NCBI RefSeq assembly: GCF_028622115.1
Contig: NZ_CP097263.1
Coordinates: 6,634,001-6,698,000, forward strand
Direction: 5' to 3'
Origin: Kutzneria chonburiensis
GTDB taxonomy: Bacteria > Actinomycetota > Actinomycetes > Mycobacteriales > Pseudonocardiaceae
DNA length: 64,000 nucleotides
Under the pieces are notes generated by a model. That model saw only the letters and a program-made list of their open reading frames with translations, was not told where the DNA came from and ran no database searches. The translations under genes were made by a program, and so were the position numbers. Numbering within the stretch: position 1 is the stretch's first letter; each line of letters starts with the position of its first letter. Below are positions 25,839 through 35,615 of this stretch, piece after piece.

Positions 25839-26153
25839 CGCAGACAACAGCCCTGGTGTTACTTCTGGGCACACCGACGCGGTCGGCGTGCGAGACGTTG
25901 GTCGCTCAACCCGGTCGGGACTCACCGTACCGGGCGACACCGACGGATGTAACGCTGCGACGGGTCACCCTTGGTCACGGAGTGTGGCATCTGACCGTAG
26001 ACACGGACCAGTCCAGCCCAACGGATCGCTGAGCTGGACCAATGGGGTGTGGCATCGGTGACTACGTGAGTAGCGGGGAGACGAAACTCCCCGCCCTCCG
26101 CCCGGGGACGCCGGTCTGAGTGTGGCGTCCCCGACACTGGCGGGTGGGACTGC
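25839..26153. other. 315-bp intergenic region between bldM-like gene and sigD
   Basis: No gene seen. It holds a hairpin GCGGGGAG/CTCCCCGC (26073-26094) after the bldM-like gene, and an inverted repeat GTCCAGC/GCTGGAC (within 26005-26037). The word GTGTGGCATC occurs twice (about 25982 and 26048). On the minus strand a weak TTGGGC-N16-TACGGT promoter is possible. The sigD promoter should be here. Confidence 0.5.
26073..26094 (-). terminator. Hairpin downstream of the bldM-like gene
   Basis: 8-bp perfect arms 26073-26080 and 26087-26094 around ACGAAA. Confidence 0.5.
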
Positions 26154-26750
26154 TTACGACACCAGGCCGCGACGGAAGCCGTGCGCGACGGCCTGGGCGC
26201 GGTCACGGACGCCGAGCTTGCGGAACAGCCGGCGGGCGTGGGTCTTGACGGTGTCTTCCGACAGGTACAGCTCGCGGCCGATCTGGCCGTTGCTCTTGCC
26301 CTGGCTCATGCCCCGCAGGACCTGGAGCTCACGCTCGGTGAGCTGCACGCCCGGGTCAGAGGGCTGGCGGGGCGCCGGCACCGAGGTGCTGGCCAGCGTG
26401 TGCGCGAGGGCGGCGACCAACTCCGGCCGGGACGCGTCCCAGCGCAGGTAGCCACGAGCCCCACCGGCGATGGCGGCAGCGATGCTGCCGGCGTCGTCCG
26501 GTGCGCCGAAGACGATGACGTTGGCCTGGGGGTTGGCCGAGACCAGCCGACGGGTCGCCTCGACACCGGTCGGCACGGCGCGCTGGGTTCCCACCAGTAC
26601 GACATCCACCGGCTGCCGCGAGAAACGCGCCAACAACTCGTCACCGTGTGCCACGCAGTCGATGCGACTGACCCCAGGGACTGCCGACATGACACGCGTC
26701 AGCCCCTCCCGCACGCTGCGGCGGTCATCGCAGATCAAGACCGTCGTCAC
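26154..26750 (-). CDS. bldM: BldM-like atypical response regulator with degenerate receiver
   Basis: 198 residues. The C-terminal LuxR-type DNA-binding domain (about 135-198) reads LTERELQVLRGMSQGKSNGQ then IGRELYLSEDTVKTHARRLF, very close to Streptomyces BldM as I recall it. The receiver keeps Asp8/Asp9 but has Gly54 where BldM has Asp54 (VVLVGTQRAV), Gly82 at the conserved Thr/Ser and Trp104 at the conserved Lys. Phosphorylation is therefore ruled out by sequence. In Streptomyces BldM acts as a homodimer, and with WhiI, on developmental genes, and it neighbours whiD and an ECF sigma gene, as here. GTG start with AAAGGAG 6 nt upstream. Confidence 0.85.
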   Translation of the reverse strand: MTTVLICDDRRSVREGLTRVMSAVPGVSRIDCVAHGDELLARFSRQPVDVVLVGTQRAVPTGVEATRRLVSANPQANVIVFGAPDDAGSIAAAIAGGARGYLRWDASRPELVAALAHTLASTSVPAPRQPSDPGVQLTERELQVLRGMSQGKSNGQIGRELYLSEDTVKTHARRLFRKLGVRDRAQAVAHGFRRGLVS

Positions 26751-26790
26751 GGGGACTCCTTTCCGACAGCCGAGTGACGTTCCTCTTCCC

Positions 26791-26817
26791 CTATCGGACG
26801 CCGGGCGGGAAACCTTG
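26791..26817 (-). promoter_or_regulatory. Candidate sigma-28/WhiG-type promoter of the bldM-like gene
   Basis: On the minus strand CAAGGTTT, 11 bp, TCCGATAG (complement of 26791-26817): 12 of 16 positions match TAAAGTTT-N11-GCCGATAA. It lies about 40 nt before the GTG start. Confidence 0.35.
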
Positions 26818-26896
26818 ACACGATCCGGTGCTTAATCCGTCAAGTAGTTCGCCCGGATGTCCGCCAAGGCGGGTTCCCCGGAACGGAGCAGCGGGC

Positions 26897-27745
26897 TCAC
26901 GGCACCCAGACGGAGGCCGCCGCGAGCGTTCGAGCCGCCGGATCGGCGCGAAGCAACACGCAGCTCAGCACCCCTTTAGCCCGTTCGAGCCAGGCCGCCG
27001 CCCCATCGGGTCGCAGGTGGCACAGCAGCAGTGCGCAGGGCCACACCAGGGGGTGTAGTCCCAGTGCTTCATTGTGACGCACATCACACTCCAACAGGGC
27101 TTCAGCTCGCTCTTTCGAGACCCCGTCGTGCAGGTTTGCGAGCGCCGCGGCAAGCACCATCCGGGACTTGACGCGGTGCCGAACCGCCCCCGCTGCGGTC
27201 GCAACGGCCACCGCCCGCTCCGCCGGCTCCAGGGCCTGTTCCGGCCGGCCGGCGGCCAAGTCGATCTCCGCGCGGACCCAGTCGAGACGGACCGCCGACC
27301 GCCAGCGGTTACCGCCGAGTCGCTCGACCGTGTCGGCCGCCACCACGTGCAGGCGACGGGCGGGCCCGCCGACACCGATCGCATCCGCCGCCAGCCCGAT
27401 GAGCGCGTCCGCGAGCGCTCCCGCGCCGTCGACGCAGTCCGGGTCGTCGGCGAGGGGTTCTACGCCGGACAGCCGGGCCAAGGCTTCCCCGTCCAGCCGA
27501 CGCGCGGCGGCATGGCCACCCACCTGGCGGCGTTGGGAGGCCAAGGTGCTCGCGGCCAGTGACGCCAGCACCGGATCGGCCGTGTGCCGCAGCTCGGTCA
27601 GCAGAGCGGTGGCGGCGGCGTAGTGCCCCTGCCCGCCCAGCACGACGGCGGCCAGCCAGCGCTGCCGCGGCGTGCCCAGCGTGGCCTTGCCGACGTCAGC
27701 GCCGGGATTGCCGCCGAACGCGGCGTCCCGCAGGAAGTCATCCAT
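26897..27745 (-). CDS. Conserved actinobacterial protein, Rv3415c-like
   Basis: 282 residues, Ala/Leu-rich and all-helical in appearance, with repeated helix pairs resembling TPR or SEL-type solenoids (PRQRWLAAVVLGGQGHYAAA, and PEQALEPAERAVAVATAAGA). No enzyme motif. M. tuberculosis Rv3415c holds the same place between sigD and whiB3. ATG 27745 is preferred over an ATG six codons upstream, because the conserved-looking MDDFLRDAAFGGNP begins there. It overlaps the end of the MerR/B12 gene by 8 bp, so the two are co-translated. Confidence 0.7.
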   Translation of the reverse strand: MDDFLRDAAFGGNPGADVGKATLGTPRQRWLAAVVLGGQGHYAAATALLTELRHTADPVLASLAASTLASQRRQVGGHAAARRLDGEALARLSGVEPLADDPDCVDGAGALADALIGLAADAIGVGGPARRLHVVAADTVERLGGNRWRSAVRLDWVRAEIDLAAGRPEQALEPAERAVAVATAAGAVRHRVKSRMVLAAALANLHDGVSKERAEALLECDVRHNEALGLHPLVWPCALLLCHLRPDGAAAWLERAKGVLSCVLLRADPAARTLAAASVWVP

Positions 27746-28757
27746 CGGTGCCCAGCAATACATAGGAGATGCGGTCCAGCGCGGCCGACAGCGACTCCAG
27801 CGGCTCGGCGTGCGGCGGCAGCTTGCTCTGCTGCCAGCCGGGGCCGCCGACGAACAGCCGGATGCGCTGCCGGGTGCGCGGCAACTCCGTCAACAGGTTG
27901 CAGTGGGCGTACCTAGGTAGTTGGGCCCAGAGGAACACCGCCGCGGGCGCGATCCGCCGGATGGCCGCTCCGAGTGCGTCGGCCGGCAGCGCCGCCCCCA
28001 GCATCATCGTGCCAACACCCTTCTGCACGAGCGCGGTCGACAGCGCCTGCAACGGCAGGCTGTGTTGTTCCTCCGGCACGCAGGCCAGCAGCACCGGCCG
28101 TGGGTTCGCCGGCACCGGCGCCCCGACCTGCGCCGCCGACAGCGCCGCCGTGACGCACTGCGTGAACAGGTGCTCGACCTCGACGCCCTCGCCCGAGTGC
28201 CGCCAGCGCTGGGCGATGCCCGTCAGCACCGGCCGGATCATGGTGTTCCACGTGACCAGCACGCCGAGCTCGGCCAGCGCGGCGTGCAGCAGCTGCTGCA
28301 CGGACACCGCGTCCATCGCCATCGCCGCCCGGCCGAGGCCCCGGGCCTGCCGGCTCACGCCCGGCAGGCGCAGCACGCGGCCACCGGTGCTGACCTGCTC
28401 GCCGTCGTCCGCGTCACCGCCGACGATCAGCTCCGGCAGATCGGGCTGCGGGGGCTGCACGGTCAGCCTTTGCTCGGGCAACGTACTGCTCAAGGCGTAG
28501 CGCGCGGCCTCGGCCGGTGACGCTCCGCGCAGCAGGGCCCGCTGCATGAGTTCCAACCGGGCGACGTCGTGATCCCCGTAGCGGCGGTGCCGACCGGTCG
28601 TGTGATCGGTCGGTCCGAGGCCGTAGCGGCGGTCCCAGGTGCGCAGCGTCGCAGGTGCCACGCCGAGCCGCCTGGCAACTGCCGCAACGGAGAGCATCGG
28701 TTCGCCGGCGGCGCGCTCCCGTGGAACGGGCTCCGGCTGAGTCGTCACGGTGGACAT
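27738..28757 (-). CDS. CarH/LitR-like MerR regulator with B12-binding domain
   Basis: 339 residues. MerR-type helix-turn-helix (about 22-80): LSVAAVARRLGVAPATLRTW then RRYGLGPTD. A four-helix bundle domain (about 145-215) contains Trp185-x9-Glu195-His196, the W-x9-EH signature that packs the adenosyl group of B12 in CarH photoreceptors. The C-terminal Rossmann-like cobalamin domain (about 220-335) contains Glu230-x-His232, the lower-ligand motif. In CarH/LitR, AdoCbl keeps the repressor tetrameric in the dark and light releases it. The motifs suggest that the capacity is retained here; the target is not obvious since no carotenoid genes are nearby. It is divergent from whiB3/whiD. Confidence 0.85.
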   Translation of the reverse strand: MSTVTTQPEPVPRERAAGEPMLSVAAVARRLGVAPATLRTWDRRYGLGPTDHTTGRHRRYGDHDVARLELMQRALLRGASPAEAARYALSSTLPEQRLTVQPPQPDLPELIVGGDADDGEQVSTGGRVLRLPGVSRQARGLGRAAMAMDAVSVQQLLHAALAELGVLVTWNTMIRPVLTGIAQRWRHSGEGVEVEHLFTQCVTAALSAAQVGAPVPANPRPVLLACVPEEQHSLPLQALSTALVQKGVGTMMLGAALPADALGAAIRRIAPAAVFLWAQLPRYAHCNLLTELPRTRQRIRLFVGGPGWQQSKLPPHAEPLESLSAALDRISYVLLGTDG

Positions 28758-28874
28758 GGTCCGGGCACCTTCTCACAGCGGCAACTCACGTCACGCGGTG
28801 TGACCTGGGCCACCAGGAGTGGACGGCCTTGATCACTCGTCGGCAGGAATGAACAACTTCCCGCCCGAACACTC

Positions 28875-28903
28875 TTGAACAAGTTTTGGCGCGGTTCTAC
28901 GGT
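28875..28903 (+). promoter_or_regulatory. SigA-type promoter of the whiB3/whiD gene
   Basis: TTGAAC (28875-28880), 17 bp, TACGGT (28898-28903), giving a 5' leader of about 58 nt. Confidence 0.55.
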
Positions 28904-28967
28904 GATCGCAGTTAAGCCATACGGAGCAACCACGATGGGCACCGACCCGGCGAGGAGGCGGTTCTCG

Positions 28968-29267
28968 ATGGCAGACACCCGGAGGCTCCCCGGTCCGAAC
29001 GCGGACGTGTGGGACTGGCAGTTGGAAGGCAACTGCCGGGGCATGGACAGCGCCTTCTTCTTTCATCCGGACGGCGAGCGCGGGCCGGCCCGGTCCCGGC
29101 GCGAGGCCCGGGCGAAGGCCGTCTGCCAGAGCTGCCCGGTGCTGGAGATGTGCCGCCGGCACGCGCTGGCCGTACAGGAGCCGTACGGCATCTGGGGCGG
29201 CATGAGCGAGTCGGAGCGGGACACCATCCTGAAGTCGAGGCGTCGTCAGCTCGTACTCACGTCGTAG
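28968..29267 (+). CDS. whiB3: WhiB-family iron-sulfur regulator (WhiB3/WhiD)
   Basis: 99 residues. Four cluster ligands Cys23, Cys53, Cys56, Cys62 (C-x29-C-x2-C-x5-C) and the GIWGG turn at 74-78, with a basic C-terminal tail KSRRRQL for DNA contact. N-terminal LPGPNADVWDWQLEGNCRGM matches M. tuberculosis WhiB3 and Streptomyces WhiD closely. ATG 28968 is chosen because AGGAGG (28953-28958) is 9 nt upstream. WhiB3 binds SigA and senses redox; WhiD is needed for spore maturation. It has its own promoter and is divergent from the CarH-like regulator. Confidence 0.93.
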   Translation: MADTRRLPGPNADVWDWQLEGNCRGMDSAFFFHPDGERGPARSRREARAKAVCQSCPVLEMCRRHALAVQEPYGIWGGMSESERDTILKSRRRQLVLTS

Positions 29268-29360
29268 GCCTGAGGTATGACCCGAGCACCATCTCCGCGG
29301 TGGACGCCAGATGACGACCGTCGGCAATAACTTCGTTCCCATCGACGGGGACGTAAGGGG

Positions 29361-29642
29361 ATGGTCGGGATGCCCAGCGCGGCGGTGGTGCAGTTCGGAC
29401 ACATGTTCGCCGGGATCGCACTGGTGGGGTTGGCCGCGTTGGCCATCGCCCACGTGCTGATCGCCGTGCTGGCCGTGGTCGGCGTGATCGGGTCACGCCA
29501 GAGTGCGGGCATGAAGGTCGTGTGGTTCCTGCTGATCTGGGCCATGCCGCTGATCGGCAGCGTGATGTGGTTCCTGGTCGGCCGCCGCGAGCAGCGGGCC
29601 CAGTGGGACCCGAGCTCGCAGCACCACCCGGTGATGCAGTAA
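29361..29642 (+). CDS. Small membrane protein with PLDc_N-like domain
   Basis: 93 residues with two membrane helices (VGLAALAIAHVLIAVLAVVG and VVWFLLIWAMPLIGSVMWF). The second, with P-x-I-G-x-x-x-W-F, followed by a short basic tail (GRREQRAQW), is the PLDc_N pattern found before the catalytic part of cardiolipin synthases and in stand-alone small proteins. It has no catalytic part. ATG 29361 or ATG 29370 may be the start. A strong terminator follows. Confidence 0.75.
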   Translation: MVGMPSAAVVQFGHMFAGIALVGLAALAIAHVLIAVLAVVGVIGSRQSAGMKVVWFLLIWAMPLIGSVMWFLVGRREQRAQWDPSSQHHPVMQ

Positions 29643-29660
29643 TCCCCTTACAAGGCAACA

Positions 29661-29697
29661 AAAAGGGCCCCCTCCGTTCTCGGGAGGGGGCCCTTTT
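29661..29697. terminator. Terminator between convergent genes
   Basis: 15-bp perfect arms AAAAGGGCCCCCTCC (29661-29675) and GGAGGGGGCCCTTTT (29683-29697), T- or A-tailed on both strands. Confidence 0.9.
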
Positions 29698-29705
29698 CCG
29701 CTCAC

Positions 29706-31340
<1,635 letters not shown>

Positions 31341-31357
31341 TCAGGTTTTAAGCACAC

Positions 31358-31396
31358 AGGCGCCCCAGCGGCCCGGTGTGGGCCGCCGGGGCGCCT
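31358..31396 (-). terminator. Intercistronic hairpin between groES and groEL1
   Basis: 17-bp arms (31358-31374 and 31380-31396) with one mismatch and a 5-nt loop. No T-run; likely a partial terminator or RNA-processing/stability element within the operon. Confidence 0.7.
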
Positions 31397-31413
31397 GAGC
31401 GGAGAAAGCAGCG

Positions 31414-31707
31414 TCAGTTGATGACGGCCAGCACGTCGCGCGCGGAGAGGATGAGGTACTCCTCGCCGTTGTGCTTGAGCTCCGTGCCGCCGTACTTGGA
31501 GTAGACGACGACGTCGCCGACCGCGACGTCCAGCGGGACACGGTTGCCCTTGTCGTCGATGCGACCCGGGCCCACGGCCAGGACCTTGCCCTCCTGGGGC
31601 TTCTCCTTGGCGGTGTCCGGGATGACAAGACCGGAAGCGGTCGTCGTCTCGGCCTCGTTGGCCTGGACGAGGATCTTGTCCTCGAGCGGCTTGATGTTCA
31701 CGCTCAC
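31414..31707 (-). CDS. groES: Co-chaperonin GroES (10 kDa)
   Basis: 97 residues. Caps the GroEL cavity. The mobile loop region is [20 protein letters not shown], with the hydrophobic tripeptide contacting GroEL. It ends [19 protein letters not shown] 31707 is used because GGAGGT (complement 31715-31720) lies 7 nt upstream; a GTG two codons further in is too far from it. First gene of the groES-groEL1 operon, with a CIRCE element overlapping its promoter. Confidence 0.97.
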   Translation of the reverse strand: MSVNIKPLEDKILVQANEAETTTASGLVIPDTAKEKPQEGKVLAVGPGRIDDKGNRVPLDVAVGDVVVYSKYGGTELKHNGEEYLILSARDVLAVIN

Positions 31708-31805
31708 CGGGTTGACCTCCACGGTCGTCGAAAGCGTTGGCAGGTACCGACGGCGCCTGCCACCCCGCCGTCGCGGGGGTCGGGGCGGTAGTTGGTGCCG
31801 TGTGA

Positions 31806-31840
31806 CTAGCACTCTACCTATGCGAGTGCCAGCCGTTCAA
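31806..31840 (-). promoter_or_regulatory. CIRCE operator overlapping the groES promoter
   Basis: CTAGCACTC (31806-31814), 9 bp, GAGTGCCAG (31824-31832): the HrcA-binding CIRCE inverted repeat with one mismatch per end. On the minus strand TTGAAC (complement 31835-31840), 18 bp, TAGAGT (complement 31811-31816) forms a SigA promoter whose -10 lies inside the operator, so HrcA binding would block it. Confidence 0.93.
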
Positions 31841-31860
31841 CCAACCCCGCAAAGACAGCG

Positions 31861-32916
31861 CTAAAGGATCTGGACCTGGGACACCGGCAGGCCCGGATCG
31901 GTGGCCAGGTCCAGCCCGGACGGCTCGGCGTCGGCCGCCACCAGGTGCGCGCCGACGGCGGCGATCATGGCGCCGTTGTCGGTGCAGAGCCGGGGCCGGG
32001 GCACCCGCAGCGTGATGCCGGCGGCGGCACAGCGCTCGGCGGCCAGGCCGGACAGCCGGGAGTTGGCGGCCACGCCGCCGGAGATGACCAGGGTGTCCAG
32101 GCCGAGGTCCTTGATGGCCCGGATGGCCTTGCCGGTGAGCACGTCGGCCACGGCCTCCTGGAACGAGGCGGCCACGTCGGCCAGCGGGATCTCCAGGCCG
32201 TCCCGCTCACGGTTCTCGACCCAGCGGGCCACGGCGGTCTTCAGACCCGAGAACGAGAAGTCGTACTTGGCGTCGCGGGGACCGGTCAGGCCGCGCGGGA
32301 AGGCGATGGCGCAGCCGTTGCCGGTCTTGGCCAGCTTGTCGATGGGCGGCCCACCGGGGTACGGCAGGTCGAGCACCCGGGCGACCTTGTCGTAGGCCTC
32401 GCCGGCGGCGTCGTCGATGGTCGAGCCGATCTCGGTGATCTTGCCGGCCAGGTCCTCGACCAGCAGCAGCTGCGAGTGCCCGCCGGAGACCAGCAGCGCC
32501 ACGCAGGGCGACGGCAGCGGCCCGTGCTCCAGCGTGTCGGCGGCGACGTGCCCGGCCAGGTGGTTCACGCCGTAGAGCGGCTTGTCCAGGGCGGCGGCGT
32601 AGGCCTTGGCCGCGGACACGCCGACCAGCAGCGCGCCGGCCAGGCCGGGCCCGGCGGTGACGGCGATGGAGTGCACGTCGTCCAGGGTCAGCTCGGACTT
32701 CTCCAGCGCCCGGCTCATGGTCGGGACCATGGCCTCCAGGTGCGCGCGGCTGGCCACCTCGGGCACCACACCGCCGAACCGGGCGTGCTGCTCGACGCTC
32801 GACGCCACCTCGTCGGCCAGCAGCTCCATGCTGCCGTCCGCGCCGAGCCGGACGATGCCCACCCCGGTCTCGTCGCACGAGGACTCGATGCCCAGCACGA
32901 TCCGGTCGCCGGTCAC
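31861..32916 (-). CDS. tsaD: tRNA threonylcarbamoyladenosine transferase TsaD
   Basis: 351 residues, Kae1/TsaD family ASKHA fold. Transfers threonylcarbamoyl from TC-AMP to A37 of ANN-decoding tRNAs. N-terminal [16 protein letters not shown], metal-binding H-x3-H in [12 protein letters not shown], nucleotide loops [13 protein letters not shown] and [11 protein letters not shown]. Its ATG overlaps the rimI stop (ATGA). Last gene of the tsaB-rimI-tsaD operon. Confidence 0.97.
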   Translation of the reverse strand: MTGDRIVLGIESSCDETGVGIVRLGADGSMELLADEVASSVEQHARFGGVVPEVASRAHLEAMVPTMSRALEKSELTLDDVHSIAVTAGPGLAGALLVGVSAAKAYAAALDKPLYGVNHLAGHVAADTLEHGPLPSPCVALLVSGGHSQLLLVEDLAGKITEIGSTIDDAAGEAYDKVARVLDLPYPGGPPIDKLAKTGNGCAIAFPRGLTGPRDAKYDFSFSGLKTAVARWVENRERDGLEIPLADVAASFQEAVADVLTGKAIRAIKDLGLDTLVISGGVAANSRLSGLAAERCAAAGITLRVPRPRLCTDNGAMIAAVGAHLVAADAEPSGLDLATDPGLPVSQVQIL

Positions 32917-33395
32917 GACTTCTCCTCCTGTCGGACCGCCGCGGGACGGCCCATGGTGTACGCGTCCGCCCCGGACGGTTGGTAGTACCTGCGGCGCAGG
33001 CCCAGCTGCTCAAAGCCGCGCGCCCGGTACATCGCGATGGCGCGGTCGTTGTCCGTGCGGACCTCGAGGAAGACCGGGGCCGCGACCGCGTCGGCCCGGG
33101 CCAGCAGCGCCTCGAACAGCGCCTTGCCCACGCCACGGCCCTGCCAGTCGGAGTCCACCGCGATGGTCTGCACGCTGCCCTCGAAGTCGGGCGCCCGGCC
33201 GTTGAGCGCGAGCCCGGCGTAGCCGACGAGCTGCCCGGCCGGGTCGTATGCCCCGAGGTAGAAGTGCCCGTTGTCCAGCTCGGCCCGGAAGGCGCGTTCG
33301 CGCCACGGGTCGTCGCCGGGGAACAGCTTGCGTTCCAGCTCCGCGCAGCGCGCCGCGTCCTCGTGACGCAGCGCGGCCAGCGTGAAGCCGGTCAT
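32913..33395 (-). CDS. rimI: Ribosomal protein S18-alanine N-acetyltransferase RimI
   Basis: 160 residues, GNAT fold. Acetyl-CoA loop [20 protein letters not shown] and the RimI-type C-terminal [20 protein letters not shown] then [12 protein letters not shown]. The operon place between tsaB and tsaD supports RimI over other GNATs. Overlaps both neighbours by 4 bp. Confidence 0.93.
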   Translation of the reverse strand: MTGFTLAALRHEDAARCAELERKLFPGDDPWRERAFRAELDNGHFYLGAYDPAGQLVGYAGLALNGRAPDFEGSVQTIAVDSDWQGRGVGKALFEALLARADAVAAPVFLEVRTDNDRAIAMYRARGFEQLGLRRRYYQPSGADAYTMGRPAAVRQEEKS

Positions 33396-34072
33396 GGCTG
33401 GGTCACCCGCTTGCGCCCGGTGGGCACGACGGCGTCCGGGCGGCGCAGGTAGAGCGGGGTCATCGGGCCGGGCTCGGCCCCGTCCAGCAGGTCACGGGCC
33501 GCCACCGCGACCAGGCCGTGCGGCGACGGGAACGGGGCCAGCACGATCGGCAGGTCCAGCACGTCGGCGTACATCTCGGCGCCCTGCCCGGCGGCGCTGG
33601 CCAGGCCCAGCGACGGCAGCTTCTCGGCCAGCTCGGCCGGCTTCTCGACGTGCGGACCCTCGACGCGGCGGCCCTCGGCGTCGTAGGCGGCCCAGTAGAC
33701 CTCGCGCCGCCGTGCGTCGGTGGCGACGAGCAGGCCGTGGCCCGTACGCGCCTCGACGGCGATGGCGTCGACCGTGGGCACCGGGTAGACCGGCTTGCCA
33801 AGGGCCTGCCCGAGGGCGGCCGCTGTGACCATGCCGACACGGAGGCCGGTGAACGGGCCGGGGCCGCTGCCGCACACGAGGGCGTCGACGTCGGCCATGG
33901 TCTTCCCGGCCTCGGCGAGCGCCTCGCGCAGATGTGGGATCAGCAGCTCACCGTGGGCCTTGGCGTCGACCGTGACGCGCTGGGCCAGCGTTCGCGGCAC
34001 CGCGTCGGCGTCGAGCTGGACCACTCCGGCGGTGACGGCGGGGGTCGCGGTGTCGATCGCAAGCACTAGCAC
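33392..34072 (-). CDS. tsaB: tRNA threonylcarbamoyladenosine biosynthesis protein TsaB
   Basis: 226 residues. Partner of TsaD and TsaE in t6A synthesis, an inactive ASKHA paralog. N-terminal VLVLAIDTATPAVTAGVVQL and PGPFTGLRVGMVTAAALGQA are diagnostic. GTG 34072 is chosen because TACCCT (complement 34081-34086) lies 8 nt upstream, implying a leaderless operon transcript. First gene of tsaB-rimI-tsaD. Confidence 0.93.
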   Translation of the reverse strand: MLVLAIDTATPAVTAGVVQLDADAVPRTLAQRVTVDAKAHGELLIPHLREALAEAGKTMADVDALVCGSGPGPFTGLRVGMVTAAALGQALGKPVYPVPTVDAIAVEARTGHGLLVATDARRREVYWAAYDAEGRRVEGPHVEKPAELAEKLPSLGLASAAGQGAEMYADVLDLPIVLAPFPSPHGLVAVAARDLLDGAEPGPMTPLYLRRPDAVVPTGRKRVTQP

Positions 34073-34128
34073 GGTCGTCAAGGGTACGACCATCATCGGA
34101 AGGGACTTCGACGCGAGGGGTTGATGGG

Positions 34129-35546
34129 ATGTTGCTGCCGGCGCTGGCCGACCCGACGGAGGCCGACGCACTGGTCTTCGGCGACCGGAAACTGACCTAC
34201 CGCGAGCTCGCCGGCGTGGCCGCGGCGATCGCGAACCGGCTGGTCGGGGCCAGGGTTGCGGTGTGGGCGACGCCGACCTTGGAGACCTGCGCGGCAGTGG
34301 TCGGGGCGTTGGCCGGCGGGGCCGCGGTGGTGCCGATCAACCCGAAGGTCGGCGAACGCGAGCTTGAGCACATCCTCGCCGACAGCGCGCCGGCCCAGGT
34401 GCTGGCCGCGCCCGGCGTCGAGCTGCCCGGCGGTCTGGCGGCGTTGCCGCGGCTGGATGTCGATCTCTCGGTTCGGGGGAAGGTCTGCCGCCGGAGCCGG
34501 ACGAGGAGGCGCCAGCGTTCATCGTCTACACCTCGGGCACGACCGGTCCGCCCAAGGGCGTCGTGCTGCCGCGTCGGGCCGTCGCGTCCAACCTGGACTC
34601 GTTGGCCGCGGCCTGGGAGTGGACGGCCGCCGATGTCGTCACGCACGCGCTGCCGATCTTCCACGTGCACGGGCTGGTGGTCGGCGTGCTCGGGCCGCTG
34701 CGGCGCGGCGGGGCGTCGCACCACATGGGCAAGTTCAGCGCGGCGGCCGCCGGGGCCAAGCTGGCCGGGCCGGCAACGATGATGTTCGGCGTGCCGACCA
34801 TGTACAGCCGGCTGGCCGCGGACGTTGAGGCCGATCCGGAGCTGGCCAAGCAGATCGCCCAGGCCCGGCTGCTGGTGTCGGGCTCGGCCCCGCTGCCGGC
34901 CAGCCTGCACGAGCGCATCTCCACGGCCACCGGGCAGCGGATCGTCGAGCGCTACGGCATGACCGAGACGTTGATGAACTGCAGCGTCCGGGCCTGGGGC
35001 GAGCGGCGGCCGGGCACCGTCGGGCTGCCGGTCGACGGCGTCTCCGTGCGGTTGGTGGACGACGCCGGTGACGTCGTCGAGGTGAGCGACGACGCCACCA
35101 TCGGCGAGATCGAGGTGCGCGGGCCCAACCTGTTCCTGGAGTACCTGAACCGGCCCGACGCCACCGCGGAGGCCATGCACGACGGCTGGTTCCGTACCGG
35201 CGACATGGCCACCCGCGCCGCCGACGGCTACATCCGCATCGTCGGCCGGCGGGCCACCGACATCATCAAGAGCGGCGGCTTCAAGATCGGGGCCGGCGAG
35301 ATCGAGAACGCGCTGCTCGAGCACCCGGGCGTGGCCGAGGTGGCGGTGGCCGGCCGCCCCGACGACGACCTCGGTGAGCGGATCGTGGCTTGGGTGGTGC
35401 CGTCTGACGTTGCCCCGACGGCCGAGGAACTGGTCGAGCACGTGGCTCGGCTGCTCACCCCGCACAAGCGGCCGCGAGCGGTGAATTTTGTCGATTCCTT
35501 GCCCCGCAACGAACTCGGCAAGGTTACCAAGCGAGCCTTGCCCTAG
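34129..35546 (+). pseudogene. AMP-forming acyl-CoA synthetase/ligase, frameshifted
   Basis: Two frames make one ANL-family enzyme of about 472 residues. Frame 1 from ATG 34129 gives the N-terminal domain up to about DVDLSVRG. Frame 2 carries EEAPAFIVYTSGTTGPPKGV (P-loop A3), YGMTETLMNC, TGDMATRAADGYIRIVGR and the C-terminal lysine motif RNELGKVTKRAL. Adding one G to the run GGGGG at 34475-34479 joins them as LSVRGEGLPPEPDEEAPAF. All catalytic motifs are then present. The family activates fatty or aromatic acids as AMP esters and then CoA thioesters; the substrate is unknown, though the short length resembles malonyl-CoA synthetase/MatB-type members. It is divergent from tsaB and followed by repeat family B copy 2. 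The defect is probably a sequencing error. Confidence 0.85.
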
Positions 35547-35555
35547 CGCCCTCTT

Positions 35556-35612
35556 TTGTCACATGCGCTTCCTATGTGGCGCCTGATGCCACATAGGAAG
35601 CGCATGTGACAA
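35556..35612. repeat. Palindromic repeat family B, copy 2 (25-7-25)
   Basis: Perfect 25-bp arms (35556-35580 and 35588-35612) with loop GCCTGAT. It contains the core TTGTCACATGCGCTTCC shared with copy 1. It lies between the convergent ligase and tsaE genes and is probably a terminator for both. Confidence 0.9.
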
Positions 35613-35615
35613 GAA

